A stretch of DNA of 64,000 nucleotides from Neptunomonas concharum. Its GTDB lineage: Bacteria; Pseudomonadota; Gammaproteobacteria; Pseudomonadales; Balneatricaceae. The translations under genes were made by a program, and so were the position numbers. The stretch lies in the NCBI RefSeq assembly GCF_008630635.1, contig NZ_CP043869.1, positions 2,852,501-2,916,500 of the forward strand, written 5' to 3'. Below, piece by piece: positions 31,989 through 41,846 of the stretch (within the stretch, counting starts at the first letter, position 1; every line of letters begins with the position of its first letter). The notes under the pieces were generated by a model. That model was not told the origin of the DNA. It did no database searches and saw only the letters and a list, made by a program, of their open reading frames with translations.

Positions 31989-32354
31989 GTGGAATACGAA
32001 TTTACCTTTGATCAATACGAACAACCTTTAGCCCGTTTTGATATGGGCTCAGAAGCTTTTTCCCCATGGTTTACGGATGAATGCAATACGCCCTTAAAGG
32101 CCAAGCAGCTGCTTGAAGTCATCACTCAATTAGAGCAAAAGCAGCGCCAAGCATTTACCCTCATCGGGACAGAATACAAATTATCTATTAACCAGCAAGG
32201 TGCGGAAGTTTCGGCGTTAAACCTAGAGGACGAATTTTCAGACGAGCTGCCTGAGGGTACGAATCCCTATGATGCAGAGCTACAAGCCGGTTGTGGCTTA
32301 GAAGACTTTAAAGAAGCTCTGACCTCTTGGTTGGCCTTTCTCACTAATCATTGA
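31989..32354 (+). CDS. yacL: UPF0231 family protein YacL
   Basis: Small acidic cytoplasmic protein of unknown function. The start MEYEFTFDQYEQPLARFDMG, the PWF.DE block and the GLEDF near the C-terminus follow the E. coli YacL pattern. 121 residues. It begins with GTG and lies 17 bases after ygjP. Convergent with orn. Confidence 0.85.
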   Translation: MEYEFTFDQYEQPLARFDMGSEAFSPWFTDECNTPLKAKQLLEVITQLEQKQRQAFTLIGTEYKLSINQQGAEVSALNLEDEFSDELPEGTNPYDAELQAGCGLEDFKEALTSWLAFLTNH

Positions 32355-32372
32355 GGCCAAAATAGGCCTCAA
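32351..32372. terminator. Hairpin between yacL and orn
   Basis: TTGAGGCC and GGCCTCAA form a perfect 8-bp stem with a 6-base loop, overlapping the yacL stop. There is no clear T run after it, so terminator function is only plausible. Confidence 0.4.
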
Positions 32373-32385
32373 ATCACAACTAGCA

Positions 32386-32925
32386 TCACTTAAAAAAATG
32401 CTCTCGGTAGTGCTGTAACTCCGCAATGGAGTCCCGAATATCATCCAATGCCAGGTGGGAGCCTTTCTTGCGTAAACTACTCAATACATCAGGCCGCCAA
32501 CGACGAGCCAGCTCCTTTACAGAGCTGACGTCCAAATTACGATAATGGAAGAACGCCTCTAATTCAGGCATATAACGATATAAGAAGCGACGATCCTGCC
32601 CAATACTATTACCGCACATGGGCGAACTCCCTTTATCCACGTACTCCATCAAAAAAGCGATAGTTTGCTGCTCCGCTTCGCGCTCGGATATATCACTTTC
32701 TCTCACCCTCTGAGTCAACCCTGATTGACCGTGTTGCTTCACACACCACTCATTCATGCTATCCAGCACAGAATCAGGCTGATGAATAACAAGCGATGGG
32801 CCCTCCGCCAACACGTTCAGATCAGCATCCGTTACTATCGTAGCGATCTCAATAATATAATCATGTTCTGGGTCGAGTCCGGTCATTTCCAGATCAATCC
32901 AGATGAGATTATCCTTTCGCGACAT
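32386..32925 (-). CDS. orn: Oligoribonuclease Orn
   Basis: DEDDh 3'-5' exonuclease that clears dinucleotides such as pGpG. The N-terminal acidic motif [14 protein letters not shown] (D11, E13) is followed by the internal and C-terminal Asp/His motifs ([23 protein letters not shown]). 179 residues. Divergent from rsgA, as in pseudomonads and E. coli. Confidence 0.97.
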   Translation of the reverse strand: MSRKDNLIWIDLEMTGLDPEHDYIIEIATIVTDADLNVLAEGPSLVIHQPDSVLDSMNEWCVKQHGQSGLTQRVRESDISEREAEQQTIAFLMEYVDKGSSPMCGNSIGQDRRFLYRYMPELEAFFHYRNLDVSSVKELARRWRPDVLSSLRKKGSHLALDDIRDSIAELQHYREHFFK

Positions 32926-33031
32926 AGATATTCCTCTTATTTGAATAGGTTGCGCACTATACTGTCACAAACATATAGAATACCTTACCACGAAGTGAGC
33001 TTTCAGTAAGATGAGCAGGCAGTAATTTTTA

Positions 33032-34057
33032 ATGGCAAAACGTAAACTGACGCGCCGCCAAGCATGGCGTATTGATAAAATTCAGCAGGAACGTGCCGAA
33101 CGCGCTGCGCGTAAAGATGACCGTGTTGAACAACAATTAGAAGGCGGGGATCTGGGGCCAGAACAGGAAGGGTTGATCATCTCCCACTTTGGTAAACAGG
33201 TCGATGTGGAAGCCCAGCAAGGGGACAAAACAGGCGAAATCATTCGCTGCCACCTACGTACAAATTTAGGGCAGCTGGTTACCGGGGATCGGGTAGTTTG
33301 GAGAGCAGGTCTTGAGCACGGTGTCGTTGTAGCTGCGCTACCTCGCATCAGTGAACTCGTCAGACCCACCAACCATGGTGAACTCAAACCGGTTGCCGCC
33401 AATATTGATCGCATCATTATTACTTTTGCAGTCGAGCCTACTCCTTTTGCCAACTTGATTGATCGTTATCTTGTCGCTGCAGAACTGAGTGATATTGAAC
33501 CCGTCTTGCTTTTAAACAAGGCCGACTTAATCACAGAAGAGAACCGATCTTTTATCGATGACTTACTCGCCAGATATGAAGCGATTGGTTATCGGGTTTT
33601 AACGGCTTCAACAACTGAAGCTCAGGGGTTGGAAGCGCTCCTGAAAGAGCTAGATGGCAAGATTAGTGTTTTTGTAGGCCAATCGGGTGTGGGCAAGTCA
33701 TCTTTAATTAATGTATTGCTTCCCGGTGTCGACATAAAGGTAGGAGCACTCTCGGAGCAAACCCGAAAAGGCAAACACACAACGACGACTGCTCGATTGT
33801 TTCATTTCCCCAACGGGGGTGATCTGATTGATTCTCCGGGTATACGCGAGTTTGCGCTTTGGCATATTCAACCGGAAAAACTCCTAGAAGGCTTCGTAGA
33901 GTTCCGCCCTTTTCTTGGACACTGCAAGTTTCGGGACTGCAAACATGAACAGGAGCCAGGTTGCGCTATACTGGAAGCCATAGAGCAAGGCAAAATCAGC
34001 GCATCCCGAATGGAGAGCTACCAACGAATTCTGACCTCGTTACTAGAACAAGGTTAA
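33032..34057 (+). CDS. rsgA: Small ribosomal subunit biogenesis GTPase RsgA
   Basis: Circularly permuted GTPase for late 30S maturation. A basic N-terminus ([18 protein letters not shown]) and OB fold come first, then G4 (LLNKADL) before G1 ([12 protein letters not shown]) and G3 (DSPGIREF). A zinc-binding C-terminus follows ([16 protein letters not shown]). 341 residues, standard. Confidence 0.97.
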   Translation: MAKRKLTRRQAWRIDKIQQERAERAARKDDRVEQQLEGGDLGPEQEGLIISHFGKQVDVEAQQGDKTGEIIRCHLRTNLGQLVTGDRVVWRAGLEHGVVVAALPRISELVRPTNHGELKPVAANIDRIIITFAVEPTPFANLIDRYLVAAELSDIEPVLLLNKADLITEENRSFIDDLLARYEAIGYRVLTASTTEAQGLEALLKELDGKISVFVGQSGVGKSSLINVLLPGVDIKVGALSEQTRKGKHTTTTARLFHFPNGGDLIDSPGIREFALWHIQPEKLLEGFVEFRPFLGHCKFRDCKHEQEPGCAILEAIEQGKISASRMESYQRILTSLLEQG

Positions 34058-34082
34058 ATAAGAACAGAGGCAGAGAGCAGGA

Positions 34083-35765
34083 ATGGAAGAGCAGGAATCA
34101 CGCCAAGACCTTGCAAAACAAAACGATGAAATACAAACATCGAAAGAAAGCTCGATACTTTTCGGGAGAGATGCGTGGGTAGGTTATCTCAAAGATAAAC
34201 CTTTCCCTATACGCGCAAGCAGCCTCAAAAAGCTGAAAGCCTTACTTGGTAAAGACTCCACCATGATCAGCCACTTAACCGCACTGGTAAAGTCTGATCC
34301 CGTTCTTTGTCTTCATGTTGTGAGAGCAGCAGAGGTACGTCACGCAGAAAAAAACTCCCACGTTACCAGCATAGACCATGCTGTTTCCTCTTTAGGGATT
34401 GACCCACTAATCGAACTTGCCCACACCTTACAAGCGGTTAAGCTAAACCCGTCCAGCGTTCAGCAAAAGCAATATTTAAGAACTGTAGCTAACAGCCACC
34501 ATGCTGCTTATCAGGCACTCACATGGAACCGCATGAAAAACCAACCCTTTGGAGAAGAGGTTTATCTTGCATCACTCTTTTACTCCATTGGCTTGTGGGC
34601 TCTTTGGCTTAACGCTCCTCTTCACATGCACCAAGTGAATATTAAAATCTGGGAAGAGAACATCGACCCAACCTTAGCCGAGCATGATGTTCTCGGCTGC
34701 ACCATGCAACAAATATCGATGGGGTTATCGCAAGCCTGGGGACTTTCGGATTTGACCTTGCAAGCTCAAAATCCTGAGACCTCCCCTTCTAAAGGAATGC
34801 TGGCAAAACTACATCAACGCGCTTTGGGTGATCCTCGTCTGAGTGACCAAGAGTTAAGAGAACTTAACCACCTGACACTAGAACGCAGCTTTCCCATTAA
34901 GCTCGCAAACTGGCTCTCCTTAATTGTCAGCCGGGGTTGGCGTAGCACGCGTAATGTAAAAACAACTGATATCATCAGTGACTACTTGGGGCTGGATAAT
35001 GATGCCACGCTAGCCCTTCTCCACCGTTTATGTGCTGAGGCTTCTAGAGAATACCATGTACCCGGCACCCTCGCTCCTGCAGCAGAAATGCTCATGATTG
35101 CCTCCGATGTCACAGGGCATTACAAATTGGGAAATCGTGAGCTGGAGCTATTAAGTCGCCAATATCCTAAGCCAGAGAAACCAAAGCCCAAACCAAAAAC
35201 CGTGGTAAAGCCTAGCAAAGAAGCGCCACTGAAAACCCATCAGGAAGATATTCTGGAAAATTCTTTAGTGTTCACCCAAACAGCTGAAAGAATGCTAAAA
35301 GGCTATCACTTATATACAAAACCCGTACATATTTTGCAGGGGCTAACACAAGGTCTTGTACAAGGCGTCGGATTTCCACGTCTAGCATTAAATGTTGTCA
35401 ATCAGAAAAAACACATCATGAAAGCGGCTCAAGTGGTCGGAATAGAGCCCGATCATCCCTTCGCCAGCTACGAGATTGACTTACAGATTCCTAGCATTTT
35501 CAAAAAACTGTGTGACAAACCCGGTTGTATCTGGGTGACCAACGAAAATAAAGCGCAGTACAAAAAGCTTATGCCGGATGCCTACAGCAATTTCCTGCCT
35601 CAAAATGATTGTTTACTGATGTCAGTTTTCAGAGAAGACGGCGCGGTTGCTATCATCTATGCTGATGCTGGAGAAGAGGGCTTGCCCTTTACCAAGTTCC
35701 ATTTTGAGCGCTTTAAGTACCTATGTTCGGCCGCCACGCTTGCCCTGAAACGCATGGCAAAATGA
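34083..35765 (+). CDS. HDOD domain protein with C-terminal GAF-like region
   Basis: A 560-residue protein of unknown function. Residues ~35-250 form an HDOD domain (FPIRASSLKKLKALLGKDST, then helices with VKSDPVLCLHVVRAAE). A proline/lysine-rich linker at about 360-385 (KPEKPKPKPKTVVK) leads to a C-terminal domain (about 395-560) that looks GAF-like. HDOD proteins are signalling scaffolds without the HD catalytic residues, often linked to c-di-GMP networks. No GGDEF or EAL domain is attached here. It follows rsgA by 25 bases, so it is probably co-transcribed. Confidence 0.8.
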   Translation: MEEQESRQDLAKQNDEIQTSKESSILFGRDAWVGYLKDKPFPIRASSLKKLKALLGKDSTMISHLTALVKSDPVLCLHVVRAAEVRHAEKNSHVTSIDHAVSSLGIDPLIELAHTLQAVKLNPSSVQQKQYLRTVANSHHAAYQALTWNRMKNQPFGEEVYLASLFYSIGLWALWLNAPLHMHQVNIKIWEENIDPTLAEHDVLGCTMQQISMGLSQAWGLSDLTLQAQNPETSPSKGMLAKLHQRALGDPRLSDQELRELNHLTLERSFPIKLANWLSLIVSRGWRSTRNVKTTDIISDYLGLDNDATLALLHRLCAEASREYHVPGTLAPAAEMLMIASDVTGHYKLGNRELELLSRQYPKPEKPKPKPKTVVKPSKEAPLKTHQEDILENSLVFTQTAERMLKGYHLYTKPVHILQGLTQGLVQGVGFPRLALNVVNQKKHIMKAAQVVGIEPDHPFASYEIDLQIPSIFKKLCDKPGCIWVTNENKAQYKKLMPDAYSNFLPQNDCLLMSVFREDGAVAIIYADAGEEGLPFTKFHFERFKYLCSAATLALKRMAK

Positions 35766-35831
35766 ATAGCAATTGAGGTAAATCCTACAAATCGTTATGA
35801 TCTCTCTCCGGCCATTATCTGAGAGATTTGT

Positions 35832-36647
35832 ATGCTGTTGCCTCTGGTGATTGATCCTGTTCAGTTATTTGAGAAGCTGAACCACCCAGACTTGATCCTG
35901 ATCGACCTCTCGTCAGAAGAGAATTACCGCCTAGGGCATATACCCGGCGCCATAAACATAAACCCTAACCGACTACTCAGTGGTAGCCCTCCAATTCCTA
36001 ACAAACTTCCGAGCCTCCTACAGTTGAAACAACTACTGGCAGAAGCGGGCATCTCAGAAAGTAGCCATGTAGTGGTCTATGATGATCAATTAGGACCATG
36101 GGCAGGAAGATTCATTTGGAGTATGCATTGTGTTGGGCTTTATCAAGCATCATTTTTGAATGGGCAACTAGCGGCATGGAATATCGCTGGCTACCCTACA
36201 GAGCAACAAGCCAACCTAAGCATCCCTGTTGTTGAGCTCCCTTTGGTTCTAAACGCCCACCTGATTGCCGATAAAGACGCCATAGTGGATCAGCTAAACA
36301 GCGAACAAATATCCATCTGGGATGCACGCTCAGCGCCCGAATTTAGTGGCGAGAAAGTGATCAATGCGATCAAAGGGGGGCATATTCCAGGGGCTCATTG
36401 GCTGGAGTGGACAGATACGCTTGTTTCTCAAGATCCACCACGACTTGCCTCGTCTCACCAGCTTCAACAGATGATTAAAGCAGCAGGCATCGAAATGGAG
36501 AAAACGGTTATCACCCACTGCCAAACCCATCGCCGCTCAGGGCTTACGTATATAGCCGCGCTACATGCTGGCATTAAAGATATCCGTTGCTACGATGGCT
36601 CTTGGTTTGAATGGGGCAACCTAACTGATACCCCCGTCGAGCGATAA
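35832..36647 (+). CDS. rhdA: Thiosulfate sulfurtransferase (rhodanese) RhdA type
   Basis: Two-domain rhodanese; the N-terminal domain is structural and the C-terminal one catalytic. The active-site loop reads HCQTHRRSG, almost identical to the CQTHHRS loop of Azotobacter/Pseudomonas RhdA, with the sulfur-carrying cysteine at about residue 231. Length of 271 equals RhdA. It neighbours psd as in Pseudomonas. Likely role is persulfide sulfur transfer; the in vivo substrate is not shown. Confidence 0.92.
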   Translation: MLLPLVIDPVQLFEKLNHPDLILIDLSSEENYRLGHIPGAININPNRLLSGSPPIPNKLPSLLQLKQLLAEAGISESSHVVVYDDQLGPWAGRFIWSMHCVGLYQASFLNGQLAAWNIAGYPTEQQANLSIPVVELPLVLNAHLIADKDAIVDQLNSEQISIWDARSAPEFSGEKVINAIKGGHIPGAHWLEWTDTLVSQDPPRLASSHQLQQMIKAAGIEMEKTVITHCQTHRRSGLTYIAALHAGIKDIRCYDGSWFEWGNLTDTPVER

Positions 36648-36672
36648 TTTTTTACTTTTTTAGGAGTTACTG

Positions 36673-37530
36673 GTGAAGTCTTCACTATTTATCTTGTTTC
36701 AACATCTCGTCCCTCAACATTGGCTATCCCGTATAGTCGGCAAGCTTGCAGACTGTGAAGCTCCGTGGGTTAAAAATCGCTTTATTAGCTGGTTTGCCAA
36801 AAAATACCAAATCAATATGAGCGAAGCGCTGGAAGAAATCCCAACGGCATATGCCTCATTCAACGCATTTTTCACTCGCGAACTGAAACCGGGCGTCCGG
36901 CCAATAGATGAGACAGAAAGAGCGGTAGTTAGCCCTGCCGATGGCGCGTTTAGTCAATTAGGCGATATCGAATATGGACGCATCTTCCAAGCAAAGGGAC
37001 AAAGCTACGGCCTAACCACCCTTTTAGGTGGAGATGAGAAAACCGCAGCCCCCTTTAAAAATGGTTATTTTGCCACCATATACCTATCACCCCGTGACTA
37101 TCATAGAGTGCATATGCCCATAACAGGCACATTGCGCGAAACTATCTATGTTCCTGGGGATCTATTTTCTGTTAACCAAACCACCGCAGAAAATGTAGAC
37201 CAGTTATTTGCGCGAAATGAGCGCTTGGTTGCCATTTTCGATACAGAAGCAGGCCCTATGGCTATGGTTTTGGTTGGCGCAATGATTGTGGCGGGAATTG
37301 AAACCGTTTGGGCCGGACAGGTTGCCCCTGTACTTAAGCAAGCGACCCGACAAACCTACCTGCCGCAGGAGCAAGCACCTATTGTGCTTGAAAAAGGACA
37401 AGAGATGGGTCGTTTTAAACTCGGCTCTACCGTAATACTCGTTTTCGGACCTGAAGCGATTGAATGGGTTGATACAATCAAAGCGACCTCGCCTGTAAAA
37501 CTCGGCGAAAAGATTGCAACCTTAACGTGA
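36673..37530 (+). CDS. psd: Phosphatidylserine decarboxylase proenzyme
   Basis: Inner-membrane enzyme that makes phosphatidylethanolamine. The self-cleavage motif LGST (FKLGSTVIL, about residue 250) generates the pyruvoyl group from its serine. The catalytic-triad blocks SPADGAFSQLG and YLSPRDYHRVHMP are intact. Starts with GTG behind TAGGAGTTACTG. 285 residues. Confidence 0.97.
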   Translation: MKSSLFILFQHLVPQHWLSRIVGKLADCEAPWVKNRFISWFAKKYQINMSEALEEIPTAYASFNAFFTRELKPGVRPIDETERAVVSPADGAFSQLGDIEYGRIFQAKGQSYGLTTLLGGDEKTAAPFKNGYFATIYLSPRDYHRVHMPITGTLRETIYVPGDLFSVNQTTAENVDQLFARNERLVAIFDTEAGPMAMVLVGAMIVAGIETVWAGQVAPVLKQATRQTYLPQEQAPIVLEKGQEMGRFKLGSTVILVFGPEAIEWVDTIKATSPVKLGEKIATLT

Positions 37531-37561
37531 CCTAGGCCCGATAGTACAGGAAGCCCATACC

Positions 37562-38593
37562 ATGAGCGCATGGAACACATTGTCTGAAACCTTTGGTTTT
37601 ACATTTGATCCTGAATCCAATGCTATTACGCACACCTCTGCAGCGGAGAGTCAAACACGCATTGTCCCTTTGGTACAACAGCGCGTCATCTCAGTTATAG
37701 GGCCTGATGCAGAAAAGTTCTTACAAGGACAGCTGACCTGCAACATGGCGGAAACAGTTCAGCTAGGTAGCCGCTTGGGTGCACATTGTAATATAAAAGG
37801 TAGCATGATCGCTCTGTATCGCGCTATTAGCGTAGAGGGTGGTTTTTGGTTACGACTACACCATGAATCGGCAGAAGCCGCTTTAAAGAACCTCAGGAAA
37901 TATATTGTCTTTTCCAAAGCTGAAGCACTTGATGAAAGCAATAACATTCTCGGCTTAGGCTTGATTGGCCCCGGTGCAGCCTCCTTAGTCGAAAAAATTT
38001 GTGATTTAGTGCCCACTGAGACAGACAAAGTCGTTTCGGCAGGTCAGATTCGAGTCGTTAAAGTCCCAGGGGAGCGCTATGAGGTTTGGCTGCCAGCCGA
38101 TCAGACTGAAGCCATACTTAAACAGCTCCATGAGCTAGCCCCTTTTGGCACAACACAAGACTGGCTACTTAGTGAAATCCAAGCCGGCATACCGGATCTA
38201 CGCTTAGCTACTCAAGAAGCGTTTATTCCACAAATGACCAACCTTCAGGCACTGAAAGGCGTCAGCTTTAATAAAGGCTGTTACACGGGACAGGAAATAG
38301 TCACGCGACTGCAACATCGCGGTAAACTTACAAAACCCATGTATCTTGCCAAGGTAGCAACGGACACCACTCCCGAGGTAGGCAGCAACCTGCATAGCTC
38401 GGAAAAAGAGAATGTAGGTACAGTATTGTTAGCTGCCCCGAGCGGCGAGCAACAGATCACATTATTGGCTGTCATTAACAAAGCGCAGGCGGATGAACAC
38501 ACCATTCACCTTAATACCCCTCAAGGGCCTACTCTGGAGATGCAGCCGCTTCCTTACGTACTTGACCCTGAGTTATTTGAAGCAAAGCGGTAG
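37562..38593 (+). CDS. ygfZ: tRNA-modifying/Fe-S maintenance protein YgfZ
   Basis: Folate-binding GcvT-like protein that supports some Fe-S enzymes such as MiaB. The signature KGCYTGQEIV, with the essential cysteine, is present at about residue 240, followed by RLQHRGKL. 343 residues. Lies just after psd. Confidence 0.93.
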   Translation: MSAWNTLSETFGFTFDPESNAITHTSAAESQTRIVPLVQQRVISVIGPDAEKFLQGQLTCNMAETVQLGSRLGAHCNIKGSMIALYRAISVEGGFWLRLHHESAEAALKNLRKYIVFSKAEALDESNNILGLGLIGPGAASLVEKICDLVPTETDKVVSAGQIRVVKVPGERYEVWLPADQTEAILKQLHELAPFGTTQDWLLSEIQAGIPDLRLATQEAFIPQMTNLQALKGVSFNKGCYTGQEIVTRLQHRGKLTKPMYLAKVATDTTPEVGSNLHSSEKENVGTVLLAAPSGEQQITLLAVINKAQADEHTIHLNTPQGPTLEMQPLPYVLDPELFEAKR

Positions 38594-38648
38594 CGCTCAA
38601 CCTAGATAGATGAAGGGGTAACTTATCGCCCTTTCATCTGTCTCTTAT

Positions 38649-39335
38649 CTACTTCAAATCAGGTAAGGACCAATTGATAGCCTCTCTGCCCTTCTTTTGT
38701 AGATAAGCATTCGCTTGACTGAAATGCTTGCAACCAAAAAAACCACGGTGAGCCGCTAACGGGGAAGGATGCGGGGCCTTCAAGACAAAGTGACGGCTCT
38801 GATCGATTACCGCGCCTTTCTTTTGTGCATAACTTCCCCACAGCAAAAAGACCACATGCTCACACTCTTGATTGACCACTTCGATCACTTTATCTGTAAA
38901 TTGCTCCCACCCTTTGCCTTGATGAGAAGCCGCATTAGAGTCTTGTACGGTTAATACAGCGTTCAATAAAAGAACACCTTGCTGTGCCCAGTTTTCCAGG
39001 TAGCCATGATTGGCTCGTGGTATCCCTAAATCGGTTTCTAACTCTTTATAAATATTAACCAAAGACGGAGGCGTTTTAACTCCGGGCTTAACAGAAAAGC
39101 ACAAGCCATGTGCCTGCCCTGGCTGATGATAAGGATCCTGACCAATAATAACGACTTTAACCTGATCTAAAGGGGTCACCTCCAGTGCATGAAACCAATG
39201 ATCTGAGTGGGGATAGATAATTTTATGCTGATCCTTCTCTTGTCTTAAAAAGGACTTCAACGCTTGCATATAAGGTGCATCAAATTCAGCTGATAGATAA
39301 GGCGCCCAAGTAGGCGCATGCGCTAGAGCACTCAT
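38649..39335 (-). CDS. ung: Uracil-DNA glycosylase
   Basis: Family 1 UDG, removing uracil from DNA. The catalytic water-activating loop [18 protein letters not shown] and the C-terminal [17 protein letters not shown] motif are intact. 228 residues. It begins three bases after the stop of a small membrane-protein gene, so the two are likely coupled. Convergent with ygfZ; the 55-base gap holds an imperfect GATGAAGGG/CCCTTTCATC hairpin without a T run. Confidence 0.97.
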   Translation of the reverse strand: MSALAHAPTWAPYLSAEFDAPYMQALKSFLRQEKDQHKIIYPHSDHWFHALEVTPLDQVKVVIIGQDPYHQPGQAHGLCFSVKPGVKTPPSLVNIYKELETDLGIPRANHGYLENWAQQGVLLLNAVLTVQDSNAASHQGKGWEQFTDKVIEVVNQECEHVVFLLWGSYAQKKGAVIDQSRHFVLKAPHPSPLAAHRGFFGCKHFSQANAYLQKKGREAINWSLPDLK

Positions 39336-39338
39336 GCG

Positions 39339-39785
39339 TTATGATTCTCCACAGTCTTTCACTTCGGATTCAGGGTTAGTTAGCATCTCACGGGTTAGCA
39401 CTTGCCCGTGCCAAATAGAATAATAGCGCAGCTTGCCAGGTGCATGAGCAACAACGCCGGAAATAAACACGACCACCAAAAAAATGCGTATATCAGGCTC
39501 CGGCAAAAAGACAACGCCGATACCTAATAACAAAAGCTTGAAGAAAATCGCCTGCCCACGTAACTGAAGCAACCAGATACCATCAGTATAAACCTCTTTC
39601 AGTATCATTAAAAAACCACTGCCTAGTGTAATGAGCAGATAGATAAACCACTTTGACTCCGGTAAACCAAATAAGTACCCGCCAGCCAAACCGCATATCC
39701 CCACCAAGTGAAAACAACGCAGACCGATACTGACCCAACGCTTTGCCGGAAAGGATCGTTGCCTGCATAAAATTTCGCTTAACAT
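39339..39785 (-). CDS. Small integral membrane protein, unknown function
   Basis: 148 residues. About four membrane segments: FHLVGICGLAGGYLFGL, WFIYLLITLGSGFLMIL, AIFFKLLLLGIGVVFL and IRIFLVVVFISGVVAHA, with short polar ends and an acidic C-terminal tail. I do not recognise a named family. It lies directly upstream of ung with a 3-base gap. A role linked to uracil repair is not implied by the sequence. Confidence 0.75.
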   Translation of the reverse strand: MLSEILCRQRSFPAKRWVSIGLRCFHLVGICGLAGGYLFGLPESKWFIYLLITLGSGFLMILKEVYTDGIWLLQLRGQAIFFKLLLLGIGVVFLPEPDIRIFLVVVFISGVVAHAPGKLRYYSIWHGQVLTREMLTNPESEVKDCGES

Positions 39786-39940
39786 AATCGCTGCATCATC
39801 CTCAAAAAAGGGAGGTTAACATAATAGACTGGCGCTGTATGAAAGACACAAATAACCTAGACAAAGGTCTACATTATTTGACTTCTATTGATGGGCATCT
39901 TAGTGTGGCGCATTGATTCATCCAACTTGGAAATTAGATT

Positions 39941-41776
39941 TTGATCATCACCCTTTTACCCTTAATTGCCTTATTTATCAGCTGCTTTGTTCTAATGGCA
40001 GGTTTTGGTCTGATCGGTATTTTACTACCGGTTCGCATGGGCCTAGAAGGGATGAGTACCGACCTGATTGGTTTGATTCTATCCATGTATGCAGTCGGGA
40101 TGCTACTCGGTGGCCTTTACAGCCGCAAATTGATTGTTCGTGTAGGTCACATTCGCATTTTTTCCGCAAGCGCAGCCCTAAGCGCCATTGCCATTTTGGC
40201 TTGCAGTTTAACCATGAATGAGTGGGTATGGGGAGCAATGCGAATGCTTATGGGGTTCTGTATCGCTTGTGCATTCGCCGTGATTGATGGCTGGCTAAGC
40301 GATGCCGCCAGCGACAACACACGTGGCCGCATCCTCGCCACCAGCCAAGTGGTCGTCATGGGCGCTTTGTTTATAGGTCAGTTCTTACTCAACCTCGCCC
40401 CGCCATCTAGCCAAGATCTCTTTATTATCGCAGGTATTTTGCTGTGTTTTGCGCTGATGCCCCTGATCATGAGTAAACGCGCAGGGCCCGTCGTGCACGA
40501 TACAAAAGGGATGTCATTCGCTCGACTACTGATTGCCTCTCCACTTGGCGTAGTTAGCTGCTTCTTCGGAGGCCTGCTCTATGGCGCTATGCTCAATATG
40601 TTACCTGTCTTTGCAGGCCACTACGGCATTGAAGGATTTAAATTATCCCTCTACATGGCATCAGCAGTATTGGGTGCTTTTCTTTTGCAGTTTCCTGTTG
40701 GTATGCTTTCCGATCGCTTTGATCGACGGAGCGTGCTTTTTGGCTTACTGATTTGCAACATCATTGCTACCTTAGCCGTCCCTTTTGGTGCCCACAACAA
40801 CTGGTTTTATTTGATGATGGTCACAACCGGTATTGCTACCGGTATTTTCTCTTGCCTTTACCCAATGAGTATCTCAGAGACTTTCGATAAGGTACAAAAA
40901 TCTGAAATGGCAGCCGCTATGGGTGGCCTACTTAGCATTTACGCACTCGGTAGCATCATAGGACCTTTGAGTTCTTCAATCGCTATGAAACATCTAGGCA
41001 ATGATGCGCTATTTAGCTTTCTGGCAATCGCGGAAGTTCTGCTCCTTGTCTTCGTGATCTACAGAATGAAATCTCGCCCTGCACTACCTGTCGAAGAACA
41101 AGAAAGCTTTGTTATGCAGCAGCCCTCTGTTGTTACTGCCCACTTTGAATTAGACCCACGTATCTATGAGGACGACCCAGATGAGCATCTAAGCTTAGAA
41201 GCACAAGTTGCCGTCACGATTGCTGAGAGTAGCCCTGCTGCTGCCGTCAATATGGTAAAAGAACTCGCCTCTAGCTCACCGGAGAAAGCCGCTGAGTTAT
41301 GTGCTGCGCTGGCTCAGGTTGAGGATGTAGATATTTCCCGTCTTTACCGCTCTATCACTAAGATAGCGCCCGATCTGAGCCTAGAGATTGCAGAAGCACT
41401 CACCAGCAGCGCCCCCGAGCAAGCCAGTGAACTTGTCACATGGCTAGCAGAATCCCATCCCGAAAAACTTGCCGATATCGTTGCTGAACTCGCTAAACAT
41501 TTGCCACAGCCAGCATTTGATAATGCGTCCGAAGAAACCATGCGCCCTGCCGATAGGGAGGCTATGCAAGAATCCGCCGCTGAACTGGTCAGCCACTTTG
41601 CTGAACACCAACCTGATCAAGCAATGGATATTGCAGCTGCCGTTATCGAAGCGGTTCCGGAAGTTGCATCAGATATCGTAGATATCCTTCATGACGCTGA
41701 TCAAATAGATGATGAGTTGTCATCAGACATTGATGATAAGCCCGAAGAACATACTTCACATAAGAGCACACGCTAG
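39941..41776 (+). CDS. MFS transporter with long repeat-containing C-terminal tail
   Basis: Residues ~1-375 are a twelve-segment major facilitator. The conserved loop after segment 2 reads GGLYSRKLIVRVGH, and the second-half equivalent is GMLSDRFDRRSV. The remaining ~235 residues are acidic and not membrane-like, and contain about ten 15-residue units (see the repeat entry). The only start that keeps segment 1 is a TTG with a weak GGAA upstream; an ATG at residue 19 would cut that segment. The substrate is unknown. A 155-base gap precedes the gene. Confidence 0.85.
   Translation: MIITLLPLIALFISCFVLMAGFGLIGILLPVRMGLEGMSTDLIGLILSMYAVGMLLGGLYSRKLIVRVGHIRIFSASAALSAIAILACSLTMNEWVWGAMRMLMGFCIACAFAVIDGWLSDAASDNTRGRILATSQVVVMGALFIGQFLLNLAPPSSQDLFIIAGILLCFALMPLIMSKRAGPVVHDTKGMSFARLLIASPLGVVSCFFGGLLYGAMLNMLPVFAGHYGIEGFKLSLYMASAVLGAFLLQFPVGMLSDRFDRRSVLFGLLICNIIATLAVPFGAHNNWFYLMMVTTGIATGIFSCLYPMSISETFDKVQKSEMAAAMGGLLSIYALGSIIGPLSSSIAMKHLGNDALFSFLAIAEVLLLVFVIYRMKSRPALPVEEQESFVMQQPSVVTAHFELDPRIYEDDPDEHLSLEAQVAVTIAESSPAAAVNMVKELASSSPEKAAELCAALAQVEDVDISRLYRSITKIAPDLSLEIAEALTSSAPEQASELVTWLAESHPEKLADIVAELAKHLPQPAFDNASEETMRPADREAMQESAAELVSHFAEHQPDQAMDIAAAVIEAVPEVASDIVDILHDADQIDDELSSDIDDKPEEHTSHKSTR
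41231..41701 (+). repeat. 15-residue (45-base) repeats in the MFS protein tail
   Basis: Units aligned on a proline lie at residues 432, 447, 477, 492, 507 and 522 (multiples of 15 apart, with a degenerate unit at 461-475). After a ~20-residue interruption, more units start at 542, 557 and 572. Examples are SPEKAAELCAALAQV, APEQASELVTWLAES, HPEKLADIVAELAKH and VPEVASDIVDILHDA. The pattern is P-x-x-A-x-x-hydrophobic-x-x-x-hydrophobic, suggesting stacked short helices. The repeat is at protein level; the DNA copies have diverged. Confidence 0.8.
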
Positions 41777-41801
41777 CGACCGAACAGCACAACCAAAGTA
41801 A

Positions 41802-41825
41802 AAAAGGCTGCAAACGCAGCCTTTT
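41802..41825. terminator. Bidirectional terminator between the MFS gene and lysS
   Basis: Stem AAAAGGCTGC / GCAGCCTTTT with a 4-base loop, with an A run on one side and T run on the other. Serves the two convergent genes. Confidence 0.88.
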
Positions 41826-41846
41826 CTGTAGCAATCGACAGCTATC

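Noticed and set aside
38608-38640. Inverted repeat between ygfZ and ung
   Set aside because: Imperfect stem and no T run on either strand, so it was not called a terminator.
41231-41701. Regular spacing here considered as a CRISPR or DNA tandem repeat
   Set aside because: The periodicity is in the protein; the DNA units have diverged and there are no identical repeats with spacers.
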